A DNA stretch of 64,000 bases from Todiramphus chloris collaris (GCA_025345505.1 JANVCC010000022.1:29637155-29701154), one strand, 5' to 3'; shown: positions 48,570 to 60,120, counted from the first letter of the stretch. Notes: generated by a model not told the origin, from the sequence alone. Translations and numbers: made by a program.

Positions 48570-48660
48570 TTCGAGCCCAGCAGCAGGGGTCAGGAGATGC
48601 TAGTTCTGTTTCTTATCCTGCCTCAGATTTGATATATCACCATGGGAAAGTTTTTGAAAA
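48570..48660 (+). repeat. MIR-like SINE relic
   Basis: GGGGTCAGGAGATGCTAGTT (cf. GGGAGTCAGGACTCCTGGGTT), then CTGTTTCTTATCCTGCCTCA (cf. CTATTCCCAGCTCTGCCAC), then ATCACCATGGGAAAGTTTTT (cf. GTGACCTTGGGCAAGTCACTT). The three blocks keep consensus order and spacing. Confidence 0.6.
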
Positions 48661-50054
48661 AGACACTGTTCTTGATCCTGGAATAGGTGCTTTATGGGTA
48701 ATCCTCTGAACAAACACCGCTTCTGTGCCTTTCTGACTCTGACAGAGGCTCCTATTCAAATGGAGCTCATTGGATGAGCAGGGCGATGGTGAAGATACCC
48801 TCTTTGCACAGATGGAGGAAAAACCATAATACTTCCTTATGTAGCAGGGGAATTCATTTTAGAGTGTTCTGAGCTCTCAAATGGGAGAGGCTTGTGAAGT
48901 GGCAGTAATAGATCTTAACTGAAGAGCAATCTCTGGTGTCAGAAATGTGAATAGACCTTATCAAGGTGCCTAAAATACTGTGTAGGGGGTTCTTATGCAA
49001 AATCTTCATAGGGAAAAATTGCTAGAGTACGATGAATTGTAGGTAAATGGAATATTGTATAGTGCCAGAATGGTACAATATAGAAATGGGTGAGCAATTA
49101 CAACAGATAAAATAATAGAATAGGCTGTTGTGGGAAATGGTAAAATGTCAAGCTGCTGTTTCTCCATTTTAGCCAAGGTTGTTAATTAATGGAAAATCAG
49201 ACTGGAATTATTAGGGAATTAGGGTTTTTTTTGGTGAATCTAGGGCATAATTTGTTATCGCAGTGTGACACTTTTTTTTTTTTCTCTTTCTTACTGATGC
49301 TCTATGTCTTACAAAGATAAAGGGATTTTTAACTGAAGAATACTTACATTTTAGCCACACAAAATTGTTAGACCTTATGGTCAAGTCATTTGAATAGATG
49401 CAAAACTGAAGCATAAAAGCTTATTATAAGATGTATTTTGTGTGCTGAGCTATGAGAGTATTATCTGAAGGTACTTTACTTCCTGAAAGCTTGATTTATT
49501 CCAGCAATGGGTTCATGCAGTAGATGTTTTGCGTATACCAGGATCCTGTGATTGAAGATTCAGTTAAATCCATGTAATTCCTTCATACAACAGGAAATAC
49601 TCATGTTCATTTGGATATGAATATCATATCTGCAAAGTCCTTTTTGGGAAAGGGTGGGTGATCAACTAATCTGAATTTCTGCATGACAAAAACCTTTGGT
49701 TGTCCCTGTAATAATTATACTTGGCATTAGTCTGTTGTGTGTACACTACTGGTACCAGTTGAAGAGTTGTGTTTATGTTGGAGCACATCTTTCAGAGAAA
49801 TAACAACCATTGAAGTTGTAAGTTGTCCTGGTAGTTTAAAACTGGCACTGCTTTCTTAGACTGAAATTGTCCGACACTAACAGGGCTTAGAGGCAAGGAT
49901 TTGTGAAGCGGGGAGGTTTTTGAAATGGCTTTTCTTGCCAATTAAAAGTTGAAAACATTCATTTTCTTGAATTTATGGAAGAAGGTGTTAGAGAAGGAAT
50001 GAAACAAGGGTAGAGATCACATTTTTCCTTCTTGTCCCCAGTGTCTGTGAAGAC
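48661..50054. other. Noncoding DNA, nothing notable
   Basis: Single-copy AT-rich sequence with T-runs near 49225 and 49271. No gene, RNA gene or transposon is supported. Confidence 0.65.
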
Positions 50055-50160
50055 TAAATAGCCCAGTGACTAGTGCATAGACCCAGGATTTAAGACACTT
50101 TGGTGCAATTCCCTGCTGAGTAAGAGGTAGAACAGGAATTTGAAACTTCATCTTTTCACT
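50055..50160 (+). repeat. MIR-like SINE 5' relic
   Basis: TAGCCCAGTGACTAGTGCAT, AGACCCAGGATTTAAGACAC and TTGGTGCAATTCCCTGCTGA follow the tRNA-derived head of amniote MIR ('agcctagtggttagagcac ... gggttcaattcccggctc'). Divergence is high and the core is not clearly recognisable. Confidence 0.55.
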
Positions 50161-50375
50161 GACACCCCCAGCTTCAGTCTACTTGGCTACTCAGGGCACT
50201 CTGGTACAGAATTGAACTGTTCACTGTGTATTTCAGAAAGACATAAAATTGCTGAGTGACTTGATGATATATTAGCAATTACAATTTTTTATATATATAT
50301 ACATACACTGTATTCTAGATTATCTTAATAATGGGTTCAGAGGGTTTTACATAATCTCCAGTTCATTTTCTTGGT
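50161..50375. other. Noncoding DNA with short TA run
   Basis: A (TA)5-6 run lies at 50290-50301. Nothing else. Confidence 0.6.
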
Positions 50376-50423
50376 GGGGGGAGGGGGGGTTGTGTGGAAA
50401 AAAAAAAAAAAAAAAAAAAAAAA
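50376..50423 (+). repeat. G6AG7 run followed by A26
   Basis: G-runs at 50376-50381 and 50383-50389 are followed, after TTGTGTGG, by 26 consecutive A (50398-50423), then TTAAAAA. No retroposon body precedes the A-run, so it is a homopolymer expansion rather than a poly(A) tail. Confidence 0.9.
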
Positions 50424-51230
50424 TTAAAAAGTATTGTTATCATTACTACTGCATTTCCCATGGCCCCAAAACCCAGCTAATGACCAGCCTTGACAAGTTC
50501 ATTTCTGTGGAAGACATTCTCTTACTTCCAATTCACTACCACCCACAGATGACACTTTACAAAATGTCACTGTTACATAATTGATAATCACTCAACAACT
50601 GAGAAAATGGAACTTGGAAAGAGGCAACATTTCTGTGTCCAGAGAGGAAATTCTCTTTCAGCTACTCCATCCCAGTGCGGATAAGGTGAGTGTTCTTCTA
50701 CAAGTTAGGAAAAAGATCACTTTTGAATGGAGATGTCTTTCCAAACTAATGACCATTTAAAAAAAAAAATAATAATAAAAGGCATTAAGTTAGTATTTCA
50801 TAAAATGCTGATCGTCTTAAATGTATCTTGCCTTCTGGAGAACAAAGACATTAAGAAAATCCAAAGTGAGCATTCCCTCACAGGGGATGCAATATGCTGA
50901 AGGGGAATCTTGACAAATTTTAATGGTATATTAGAGTTGGGACACTGGAGACAGGAAGTGTGAAAGATATGTTTTCCCCTCAGATATTATGTATGGAGAA
51001 TCCCACGGTAACTGGACAGTCATTGTGATTGTGCAATCTGTACAATCAATCCTACTGGATTCCTAGGTGAAGGGTGCAGTTTTTAATAACCCTGTGTCTT
51101 AAGGCTCAATCTTTTATCTGTTGCACAGAATAACACATCTGGCTTTTTTTTTTTTTCCTTTTCTTCCCTATCTCTGCATAAGTCTGTTAAAAGCACATTA
51201 GAATGGAAGATGTAATTTATTTAGCCTGTG

Positions 51231-51252
51231 ATATATATATATACACACACAC
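51231..51252 (+). repeat. (AT)n(AC)n microsatellite
   Basis: An alternating AT run of about 13 nt passes directly into an AC run of about 9 nt. Confidence 0.85.
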
Positions 51253-51866
51253 CTGATACCAATTAAATTAGTGGCTCAGCTGCTGCCATTCGCAGAATGC
51301 CTGATGGTAGCCTGAGAAGACACCAGTAGGTACATGAAAAAACAGGAGTGTAGAAAATATTTCTAATTGCCCTAAGAGTAAGTCATTCACTAGTGTCCGA
51401 TGAGCTCCGAGTGTAAGTGGAAGAGAAGGGTCCTGGTTAGCACCCCAGAAGTACAAATGACAAGCACTGTTGTAATTAAGCAGGGTAGTTACATAGTGTT
51501 TTTACACTGATATTTCAAAACTAGCATTCGTGGGTACTTCCAATTCCTCGCATTTATTATTGAGGCTCCTCACAGCAGTATACAGATTCCTTCCACTTCC
51601 CCCTGTGCTTGCATTCGTCATATACGTGACACCTTGGAACTGGTGTATGCATCCGTGATTTGTGCTGTGATTAACACATTATCAGCTTCCCCCTTTCTCG
51701 TTAGCTAAAAATAGTCCTGGCTATTCCTGCTAGTCTGTCGCTCAGGTGATGGAGATGGAGGCTGTAGGAACCTTCTGTAGCATTTGGCAGTCAGGCCCAT
51801 CTCACTCTCATGTTTCCCAAACCTTTCCTTGATCTCCTGGCATGGGTAATGGTTCAGTATTATTTT

Positions 51867-51882
51867 GTGTGTGTGTGTGTGT
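51867..51882 (+). repeat. (GT)8 microsatellite
   Basis: Eight uninterrupted GT units. Confidence 0.9.
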
Positions 51883-54800
51883 CTCTTGCTCAAAGAACTG
51901 GAAGAATTTCTGAACTACAGCCTACATTTTCTTCCATTTTCTGCTTTCATGGGCACCAGCAGTTTCTCCATGTCCCTTTTGTTGCTAGTAATGATGCCCA
52001 TGCAAGGCATGGGAACCTCCGTCCATTCTTCCTGCGATGATGGCTGTTGTGGTTTCACCACCCAAATTTTACAAACAAAGCAGAATGAAAAAACACCTAG
52101 AAGAGTAAAAACACTATAAAGAGTGCTTTGTCATCTTGGCATGACTCAAAAATGCCCAACAATATTTTCCTGAAACTTTCCTGGAATATTCAGCTGTTGG
52201 GTGTAAGAAAGCAGAGAAGAACTTTTGGTAAGCGATGTATTTTGTTTCCAGGTTAAACCTGTATTTTAGTACACTGTTCTGCAAACAGAACTTCAGGTTA
52301 GTGCAAATATGAGAAGATTAAGACATTAGAGATCAAATTAGCCTCAGAATTAAAATCTGCATATGTGCATTTCCTTCCTTACCCCCAGGCACTTGGCTCC
52401 TGAAGCTCCAAAATCTCACAAAACAGAGCACTATAGAGAAATGAACGCGTTTGGTACAGAAATACAAATTCCTGCCACTTCTCTCTTCCATGTTGTTTGC
52501 TGTCTCCAGAGTAAAAGCTTCTATTTCAGAGCTGTGTCAAGAACCATGAAGCGTTACAGCCTGACCAAGCATCGACCTAGCACTAAGCAAACTCCTAAAC
52601 CCTGGAGACAAGGTAGTGGAGAGATTAAATAAACTTCTTTTTAAAATGCTTCATCTAAACATCTGCAACAGTGGCACAACTATATTGTTCCTTAGTTTTT
52701 CTTCTATTTCTGGTATATTTTAGCCTTGCACATCTTTTTAGCAATTTATGTGGCCTATTTTTATCATTTTGTGCCCTCATAAAGCATTATATGTGGTCCT
52801 CAACTTGTTAGTGCTTCTAAATCTTCCAAAAATGTTCATATTTTTATACTTTGGTTTTGTATCCCATTGTCTAATCTACTCTATCTCAGAATCTCCTACC
52901 CCACTTTTTGCAAGAAAAGAAATAATCCATTCAGACCTATTTCTGAAGCTTGTAGGAATAGCAACTGAGCAAGAACAAATCAATCAACTCACCAATCATT
53001 TGATCACATGCATGAATAAGATGCTAGGTGTCTATTTTTAAATATATGTAGAAAACCTTAATGGGTGTGAGCACAGTAACTACAGTTATTCTCTTTACTC
53101 TAGAAATTGCTCAATTTGAAATGTGCAACTTGGGATGCTTCAAAGGGACCTAGTTACTCTAAGTGTCCCAGCTGATGTATCTGAACCACTTCAAATGATA
53201 TGTTCAAAGTGAGATAAAGAGTAAGTGAATTTGGATTTTTTGGGGGAAGAGAAGCACAATTACTTTCCCCATGCTCCTACTATCCTCTTTCTCAAATTGT
53301 TTTCCCACTGTTTGTGACTCAAAGGTGGTCATGAATCTGCAGCAGGAGATGGCCCAGGTTTTTAAAGTCCAGAGATTTAAGACTACAAAAGGTCACTGTT
53401 GCAGTGTGTTCTGCCTTCTTGCATGTGAAGACTGTGGGATTGCATCTAGTTCAATATCTAGGTGAACTAGAACATCTATTTTGGAAAAATGCCTAAACTT
53501 GGTCTTGGTATTGAGACCAAGAAGCTGCGTTGTTAGTTAGCTGGTGGTTTACACTGATGTTCTGAGATGATCTCTGTGCTGTTTGAAGTCTTGCACAAGA
53601 GGAGGTAAGCTTGGCATCGCTGCTGACTGTACAGGCTGACCTGGGGGAAGGTCCTTTGCATCGGTCAGAGCCCGCATGGGCAGACAGTACGCTGACAAGA
53701 GAAGGCAAATTTTCCCGTACTCACGAACTCTTCCCAACTTCTTGGCATTTGTTACAAATACATGTTTGAAAGTTGTTTCAGATGTTTCAGTTCCTTTGCT
53801 CCTCTTTGTCTTTAGGTTCAATCCTCATTTCCCTTTGTCAACGCAGCGTCCAGAATACTTCCAGACAGCCGCTGGGAAACGTGGCTGTTATGCTTTGTGC
53901 AATTTTCCTTCTTTTTGTTCTCTAGAAGGAAAACAGTGCAACCTCTGAAAATGTACAATTAAACTGTTTATGGGTACTATGCTTTGTTATTTAAAAGAAG
54001 GTGAAATGAGAATGACTTGTGCTTGACAGAAAGAGTGTTGCGGTTTGAAACAATTGTCCTGAGTTTGAGAAGTGCCAGGTGCTGGGGTGTGTAGCAGGGA
54101 AGGTAAATTTCAGGTTTTGGGGTGGGTTTGAAAGAAATATTGCATACGGACAGAGCCTTGGAATAATGCTTTTTCTCCTGTTTACACTTCCTTTGGGGCC
54201 TGGCTTGAAAAAATACCTAAGGCCTTGAAAATTTTCAAATAAAGCTAAATGTATGTGATCTTATGCCCCAGGGGTGAGTGGAATTAGTCGTGGAAGTAGG
54301 TTTTTAGTTTTTTCCTTTTACATCTTTTTTTCCTTCTTTTTTCCTCAGACCTCTTTGACTTGCAGCCATGTGTGGATGTATGTCACTAGACTACAGGGAT
54401 GTTTAAAGTCAAGGTGTCCAGTAGGTCTGCAGGCCATATCCTCATTTAGGGTCAATCCCACATGGCAGATCTGGCTCCCACCAAACAATCTGGCTGAGTT
54501 AAATAATGATGATATTCTTCACGTCTTATGTGTCCTCACCAGCTAGACATCACATCACTTGTTAGGTATTAAAACATATTTTGCATCCAACTTTAGTCTG
54601 CTGAGTGTTCAGTTTTGTTATGGAAATTAAAGCTTTATTAGTTAATGAATGGATCCCTACACTCTCTGCCATGGAAAGCTACCTTGATAACTTCAGGTAG
54701 CAAAACTTCAGTGCTGGGGATGGGGGAGCACCACTCTTGGCATCCCTGAACAACAAAAGGCACCATGGACCACAGGGCAGCACGTAGCACAGGGGGGGAG

Positions 54801-55262
54801 CAGAAAACAGCTAATCCCAGCCAGATCCCATTGCAGAACATCTTACTATCTGGCTAATCAGGATAAGTGCTGAAAAGCTTTGAGTGTGATGTCAGATTTA
54901 TTTCACGATGAACAGGGAAGATCTCTTGATCCTCAAACACTTCAAGTAAAAGTTAAAAGGGGGGGTGTGAGGTGCGGGGGAGGAGGCGGAAAAAAGATAC
55001 TGCGCTTTTTTTCTTTTTTTTTCCAAGTGTGATGAACTGTTTTCTCCTGTAAGTGTTTTAAATAGCGGCAGTGTGAAAATTACATTTGCTTTGAATAATT
55101 GCTACCGTTTTTCCCATTGCAGTCCTCCTATCTGGAAGCTTTATATCTAATATTGCTCTTGCATGAAACTTGGAGGAGCAGCATGAATGGAGCGGCAGGT
55201 CCATTTTTAAAACAAAAAATATTTTATAATATTTTATTTGCTCAACAGTTCTATGCTGTGGC

Positions 55263-55450
55263 AACACAGGCTTACACAGCACTTTATAAGCGTAGGCCCT
55301 GATCCAACAAAGGCTTATAGCATGTATGTTTAACTTTACACTGACTCCAAAGGGAATATCATGTGTGATATGGACTGTAGGTAAGGCCCATTTCCTGCCC
55401 TGAGCAGCTTGCAAGTGAAACAAGACAAGACCCAGGACAACTGTGCACGA
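55263..55450 (-). repeat. Old amniote repeat mosaic, part 1
   Basis: AGGCCCTGATCCAACAAAGG, then CTTATAGCATGTATGTTTAA matches a widespread old amniote repeat ('ggccctgatcctgcaa ... agcatgtgcttaacttt'). The next piece, TTCCTGCCCTGAGCAGCTTG and CAAGTGAAACAAGACAAGAC, matches the MIR1-like 'ccctgccctaaagagcttacaatc ... agacaagac' segment. Element names are from memory and tentative; orientation is given relative to MIR. Confidence 0.6.
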
Positions 55451-55478
55451 GTAGGAGTCTTGAACAGGGAAAAGATCC

Positions 55479-55548
55479 GGGGAGGGGGGGGGTGGTGGTG
55501 GGGAAACCTCGAAGGGAACTTTGAAGTGGGATGGGTAGGTTGGGGGGA
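55479..55548 (+). repeat. G-rich tract, possible G-quadruplex
   Basis: GGGGAGGGGGGGGGTGGTGG-like sequence at about 55479-55503, then further GGG runs at 55514, 55528-55533 and GGGGGG at 55542. At least four G-runs occur in close spacing, enough for an intramolecular quadruplex. Confidence 0.8.
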
Positions 55549-55550
55549 AA

Positions 55551-55839
55551 TACATGGATTTTTTAATGTTGCAGGTCATGGGCAGCAAGAGACAGAGCCC
55601 AAGGGTGGCAGGGGGATCTTGAGATAGGAGGACAGGGCAATGGCTGAAGGGCTGGAGGGTCTCTTAGGAGCTGGGATGCAGCACAGTAAAGGCCCTAGTG
55701 CGGTCTCTTGATTTTTATCTGTTGACTAAATAAAACTGGTTGACACTTCAGGGCATTCATTTTTATTCAGTCTAATGAATACTGTCAAATCCTGAGAACA
55801 GCTTGTGGAATTCATACATAATTGTTTCACTGATGAAGA
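55551..55839. other. Noncoding DNA between old repeats
   Basis: No recognised repeat or gene. It may be an insertion splitting one old MIR-like element, whose remnants lie on each side in the same orientation. Confidence 0.5.
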
Positions 55840-55965
55840 AACCGAGGCAGGGAGACTAATGATTTTCCCAAGGCCACAGAAGGAACATCATAATTAAAAA
55901 AAAAAAAAAAAAAAAATCTCTTTCCCAGGCCTGGGCTGAACAACTAATTCATCTCTAAACAGAGG
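55840..55965 (-). repeat. MIR-like relic with internal A21
   Basis: GATGAAGAAACCGAGGCAGG, GAGACTAATGATTTTCCCAA and GGCCACAGAAGGAAC reproduce the reverse MIR core. A run of 21 A (55896-55916) then interrupts the sequence before TCCCAGGCCTGGGCTGAACA, which fits the remaining tRNA-derived end. The A-run is an expansion inside the old element. Confidence 0.75.
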
Positions 55966-56075
55966 GTAGTATTTTCAGAGGTGCTATAATCTCATTTTTG
56001 AGTAATTTAGTCACCCCTAAGAGTTTAAGTGTCATTGGAAGTCAATGCTATGCAGGCTCCTAAAAGTCTAGATCA
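55966..56075. repeat. Old amniote repeat mosaic, part 2
   Basis: TTTTCAGAGGTGCTATAATC, then GAGTTTAAGTGTCATTGGAA, GTCAATGCTATGCAGGCTCC and TAAAAGTC match an old amniote repeat known from birds and turtles ('ttcagaggtgctgagca ... gagcttaagtgccattggaagtcaatggg ... aggctcctaaa'). Family name uncertain. Confidence 0.55.
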
Positions 56076-57939
56076 TGATTAATAAGAGCTTTATACTCTT
56101 AAGACAATTGAAAAGATTATCTGATATCTGAAAAGGATATCTGATAGGAAAATTTAGACATTTTTCTATCTTATATATAGCTGGGCTGGATTGTGCTCTG
56201 CTGAAGTCAAACAGATGTGGTCTGGTACAACTGGCTGCAAAAAATCACAGTCACTTTCCAGACTAGCAATTGGTTTTAGCAAGTGTCCTGTTTACCGCTT
56301 TGTTTTTGGAGCTGTGTCATCCAGGATTAGCAGGCACTTCCTTTTTTTCTTCCCCTACCCATCAGTCTGGAAACCAGGTTCTAGTTGGCATCATCTTCCT
56401 CTTGTGTGGATAACACTAGGAAAAAATGATTGTTAACTGTAGATGCTCTGTTTAGGGAGACAGAATCCTTTCACAAGGATATATATCATTTTCCAACTTA
56501 GTCATGTGCACGTCCAAGCCTGTGCATGAACTGCATTTCTGTTGCATGATGCATGCTCCTATTTCATTTGAGTAGAGCCCTGGTAATATGAAATAAACAT
56601 CCGCTTCTAGCTGTTTTGAAGAATAATGCTCTGAATCACCTGCTGTTCAGAAATACATCCTATACGTAAACAAATTCACTTAAAACCGCTGCATGGATGA
56701 ATACTTATAGAAGCTGCAAAAAGTATTCGGGATAAGTTGTTTGGAGAAAATTTCCACCTGTTTCAGTAGAAAGACTCAGGTAGAAAATGATTCACGCTCA
56801 GTGTGTCTACACACTGCTCCAAGCTACCGCAGGCAGCTGCAGGGTTTACTCTTCACCGGGACAAAGTGCAGTTTTGCAGGAGGTGGAGGAGCTGCAGCAG
56901 AAGGGGGTCAGCACAGGGAAGACCTCCCTCAGCACATTTGCACGAGCACCACTGTTAGTTTTGGCCAAAGGTTAGGGAAAGCACAGTCTTGTTCCCTGTT
57001 CTGAGTTCATGCCTGCCTTTGCTTTGCCGAATCAGAAGTACTGGCTGGTTGCAACCTCACTCATAAATCTGCTGATTTGAAGCATTGATCAGGTATATTC
57101 AAACTGTAAAAGACATGACGTGCCTTGCTGCCCGTGTCCAGAGCAGAAGCCATGTGTCCCGCAGGTGCGACTGGGGATGCGCATGCATCCCTTCCATTTG
57201 GCCACAGGAGAGCTCTACCTGAGCAAGCCCTTTCAAATTGGGTCCTAAGTGTCTGCCTGAAACCTTATGTTATGAAAGGTCCCTGTGTAGTGTCCTTTGG
57301 AAAAGGGCTTAGTGTGCTCATTTGCATCTCTATACCCAGAATGCTTTTCCAGCTCATTGCTGTTTCATAGCTGTGTTGGTGTCAGAGCTATAGAGCAGCT
57401 GAAAATGGCTTGATGTGCTTCTGCATGCTGCTTCTTTTCCTCTGGAGCAAAAGAAAGGATGTCTGTCTGGAAAGGGAGGATGAAACAAAATGTCCCTGTA
57501 TTTCCCTGTGGTATGTGTAGTCTCCTGGCCACCCAAACAACCCACAAGAGCTGCTAAGAGGACAGATGCTGGTACTTAAAAGCTTAAGCTGCCTGCAAAA
57601 TATCACAGTGCTCCCAGGCAAAGACGCAGCTGTGTGAAATTGTGAACCTCTACCGTGATCCCACCTCCCTGCCACAGGCAGTTCATGGCAGCTTGGAGAA
57701 GTACCGAGGGTCTGGAGATGTAAAATACAGATTCTTGTGTGCACTATAGGGAAGACTCTCTGGTAGATTCTGTACCAAAACATCAAACGTGGCAATTGCG
57801 AGTGACTCTGTTAATGTTAAAAGCACAGGGGTCAGGTGTGAGTGCTACAAAACATCCTACTGCACTGCAGAATCAGAGCCCAAATGGAAAAGAGCCCGAC
57901 TGAGTGGTCATCAATTCTCTTCTCTGACAGGCAAGGGCT
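56076..57939. other. Noncoding DNA, no gene seen
   Basis: Single-copy sequence. An octamer ATTTGCAT lies at 57320-57327. Overlapping open frames of up to 135 codons at 57354-57795 (minus) show no domain. Nothing else is supported. Confidence 0.6.
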
Positions 57940-58437
57940 GTGCCCTGTAATGAATATACTGGTTAATGGCATATCCTTGAAGATTCTGCATGTAATGATT
58001 TGCAAGTTGTAGCCTGAGATAACTCAGAAGAAGTACTATATAACTGTCCAAGTTACTCTTAATACACTGGTGGTGGTACTTTTTCAAGGAATTGTCACTG
58101 TAGTAAAATTAACATGCAAAAGATATGGCAAATCTACTAGCAAATTATGTAAATATTTTGCAAGGGGCAAACTTTCAGTGCCAGGCGTGAAAATTGGGTC
58201 ACAATTCCTATTAACAATTACACAGCCTGCGTGCCTAATTTTCCAGGCACCATGCTGAAAATTCACCCCACGTTATGGAAGCAATTAATGGCTTAAAATT
58301 CTTTTTAGGCCGGTAAATGCGTAGAAGTGTTGATAGCCTTTTCTGTGTGGCATTTAATGAGCTATAATCTGATAACTAGATTAGATTGTTCTCTCATGAT
58401 ATCGACAAAGATTGCTTTATATCATTATTATTGCTAT
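57940..58437. promoter_or_regulatory. Candidate conserved noncoding element
   Basis: About 500 bp of enhancer-like sequence without a notable open frame: AAGCAATTAATGGCTTAAAA near 58280, TTTAATGAGCTATAATCTGA near 58352, AACTAGATTAGATTG near 58376. GTGCCT/AGGCAC arms (58231-58236, 58245-58250) form a small hairpin. It abuts a MIR-like relic on its right. Conservation untested. Confidence 0.4.
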
Positions 58438-58520
58438 TTAAATACTACAGCAACGCCAGATGCACGGATCAGAGCCCTGTTGCGCTAGGTGCTGTACAAA
58501 TATCTGTGAACATGTGGCCT
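58438..58520 (-). repeat. Amniote MIR-like relic (MIR1_Amn type)
   Basis: ATTTAAATACTACAGCAACG, ATGCACGGATCAGAGCCCTG and TTGCGCTAGGTGCTGTACAA follow the well known 'acagtagcacctag ... atcggggccccattgtgctaggcgctgtacaaa' segment of old amniote MIR-like repeats in birds and turtles. The name is recalled, not searched. Confidence 0.7.
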
Positions 58521-58779
58521 CTTCACTGAAGACGGATATAATAACTACTTTGCTATTCTGGTCTGCTTAGGCACCAGGGAAATGCTGAAGGTTCCCACAC
58601 AGTATGAATCTATTAAAAAGATAATCTGAAGCTATTTTAGTTTCTCATATAGAGGATTTTTTTTTTTTTCTTTTCAATGCTTACACATGACTTTCATTAG
58701 CATTAAATGTGTGTGGAGGGAGAGTCGCTCTTAACATTTGTAGCTCTGTACCTATCCCTTTCATATCAGTTAAATCCCA
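58521..58779. other. Noncoding DNA, T-run
   Basis: Contains a T-run near 58659-58672. No gene or recognised repeat. It lies between two enhancer-like blocks. Confidence 0.5.
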
Positions 58780-58925
58780 GCGAATATAACTGTTTAGTAA
58801 TTGTCTGGTATTTAATTAAAATACAATAACCCCTTTCCAGAGATGCCAGTTGTGAATCTGGTGGCCCAGTCATAAAGATGCTAATTTAATGAATATTCAT
58901 AAATCATGAATATTCATAGAGTGTC
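58780..58925. promoter_or_regulatory. Candidate enhancer with twin POU palindromes
   Basis: The perfect palindrome ATGAATATTCAT occurs twice, at 58889-58900 and 58906-58917, 17 bp centre to centre. The form ATG(A/C)ATAT(T/G)CAT is the MORE-type site bound by POU-factor dimers. TATTTAATTAAAATACAATA (near 58809) and GCTAATTTAATG lie just upstream. Exact repetition of a 12-bp palindrome is very unlikely by chance. Binding is inferred from motif knowledge only. Confidence 0.5.
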
Positions 58926-59024
58926 AGGGATGTTCTTTTGTACCCTGCTGCTATGCCAGGTCTCGCTGGCACAGCAGACGGCACATGTTGAAGGAGCTTT
59001 GCTCCTAGGGGAGAAGAGAAATAT

Positions 59025-59130
59025 TCGCGCTGGAGCGGGATGTGTGTCTGGGTGTAACTCCGAGCGGAGGTGCTGGGAGGAGAGGCGGCGGCTGGCGAGG
59101 AGTGTGCGGGCATCCAACCCGCCAAGTGGG
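59025..59130. promoter_or_regulatory. Small CpG-dense patch
   Basis: About 10 CpG in about 105 bp, including TCGCGCTGGAGCGGG and GGCGGCGGCTGGCGAGG, in an otherwise CpG-poor area and only about 100 bp from the twin POU palindromes. It may be a minor promoter or part of the enhancer. A 148-codon open frame (58906-59352) with a hydrophobic N-terminus runs through it but lacks recognisable homology, so it is not called as a gene. Confidence 0.3.
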
Positions 59131-60120
59131 ATGTGCAGTCTCATTGTAGTTATCAGGTGGCAGGATGTATTCCTTCTTGGGGTTATTAATACTTTTGTAG
59201 CTGATGTACAGCTCTGGCAAAGATATTACGGTCAACCTTCACAGTCACAAGGGGCCACAGCCACATATATTATCCCCTCAGCAGAGTCTGTCTGCTGGGA
59301 TTCCCAGTTACTCTTGCCCTGGCCAGGCTGTGCCTGGGGTAAGGAACTGTAGGAAGCTGCCTTAAAGCACTGCAGCCTGCTGTGGGTGGTAGGTCTGACC
59401 TGCCTGAGGCTGCAGGGCTCAGCAGGGTTTGTGCAGGAAATTCTCTCTGATCTAGGGTACTCCAGACTGCTGCTTGTAGTGGGATCTGTTGGTCAGCAAC
59501 AGTGACCCTGCTGCAATACTTGGTTCTGCTATTGTAGTCAAATATCTCTTAGAATGGTTTTGGGGTGTGTAGGGGTATTTAGTGATGTATCTTTTCATTA
59601 CTCAAAAGAAAACACAGTCACAGAAAAACATGTTTTATCCTGTCACTTGAGATGCAGCTGAACAAAGCCACAAAGTTCACAAACTCTGTGCTTTCCTTGT
59701 GACATGTTTTTAGAGAAACTGGGTGTTTAACTTTTCCCTAGGAATCCCTAATATGCCTTCAGAGGAGCAGGCAAGGGAGTCAGCCCTGTATTCATTTCTC
59801 CTACAAATTTCAGTTGCCCCCATCCTTCCAGGTTGATGCCTGAATGCAAAGGCTGGGCACTGTTACGGTGCCCGTGCAATGCCAGTGAGGCACTTTGCTG
59901 CAACCTCACACTGAGAGACACGTACCTATGGGTGCAGAACAAGCCCGCTGCACACTGCTGCTGTGATGTAAATTTGTTCTTGTGAAAAAATATCAGCACG
60001 CAGACTTGATCTGTTTGCTTTGGCAAAGTGTAAGGCAGGAGTGAGCACCCACCGCTGCGTCCGGACTGAGACGTCAGAAAGTTTCCAAAGCCTAAATGAT
60101 GATGGTGCTCCGAGACACTG
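59131..60120. other. Noncoding DNA, nothing notable
   Basis: Slightly GC-richer unique sequence. No supported exon, repeat family or RNA gene. Confidence 0.55.

Larger units (their letters stand above)
50424..55262. other. Noncoding DNA, no gene seen
   Basis: AT-rich sequence with A-runs near 50759, T-run near 51147, (AT)n(AC)n at about 51231-51252, (GT)8 at 51867-51882, and a G-rich patch at 54959-54990 (G7 then GGGGG and GGAGGCGG). Open frames reach about 97 codons, without domains. No transposon was recognised. Confidence 0.65.

Noticed and set aside
50290..50423. A26 as a poly(A) tail of a processed pseudogene
   Set aside because: Upstream sequence shows no coding similarity, and no target-site duplication is evident.
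55058..55588. 176-codon open frame, minus strand
   Set aside because: Crosses old repeat fragments and a G-rich tract that gives a Pro run. Not a gene.
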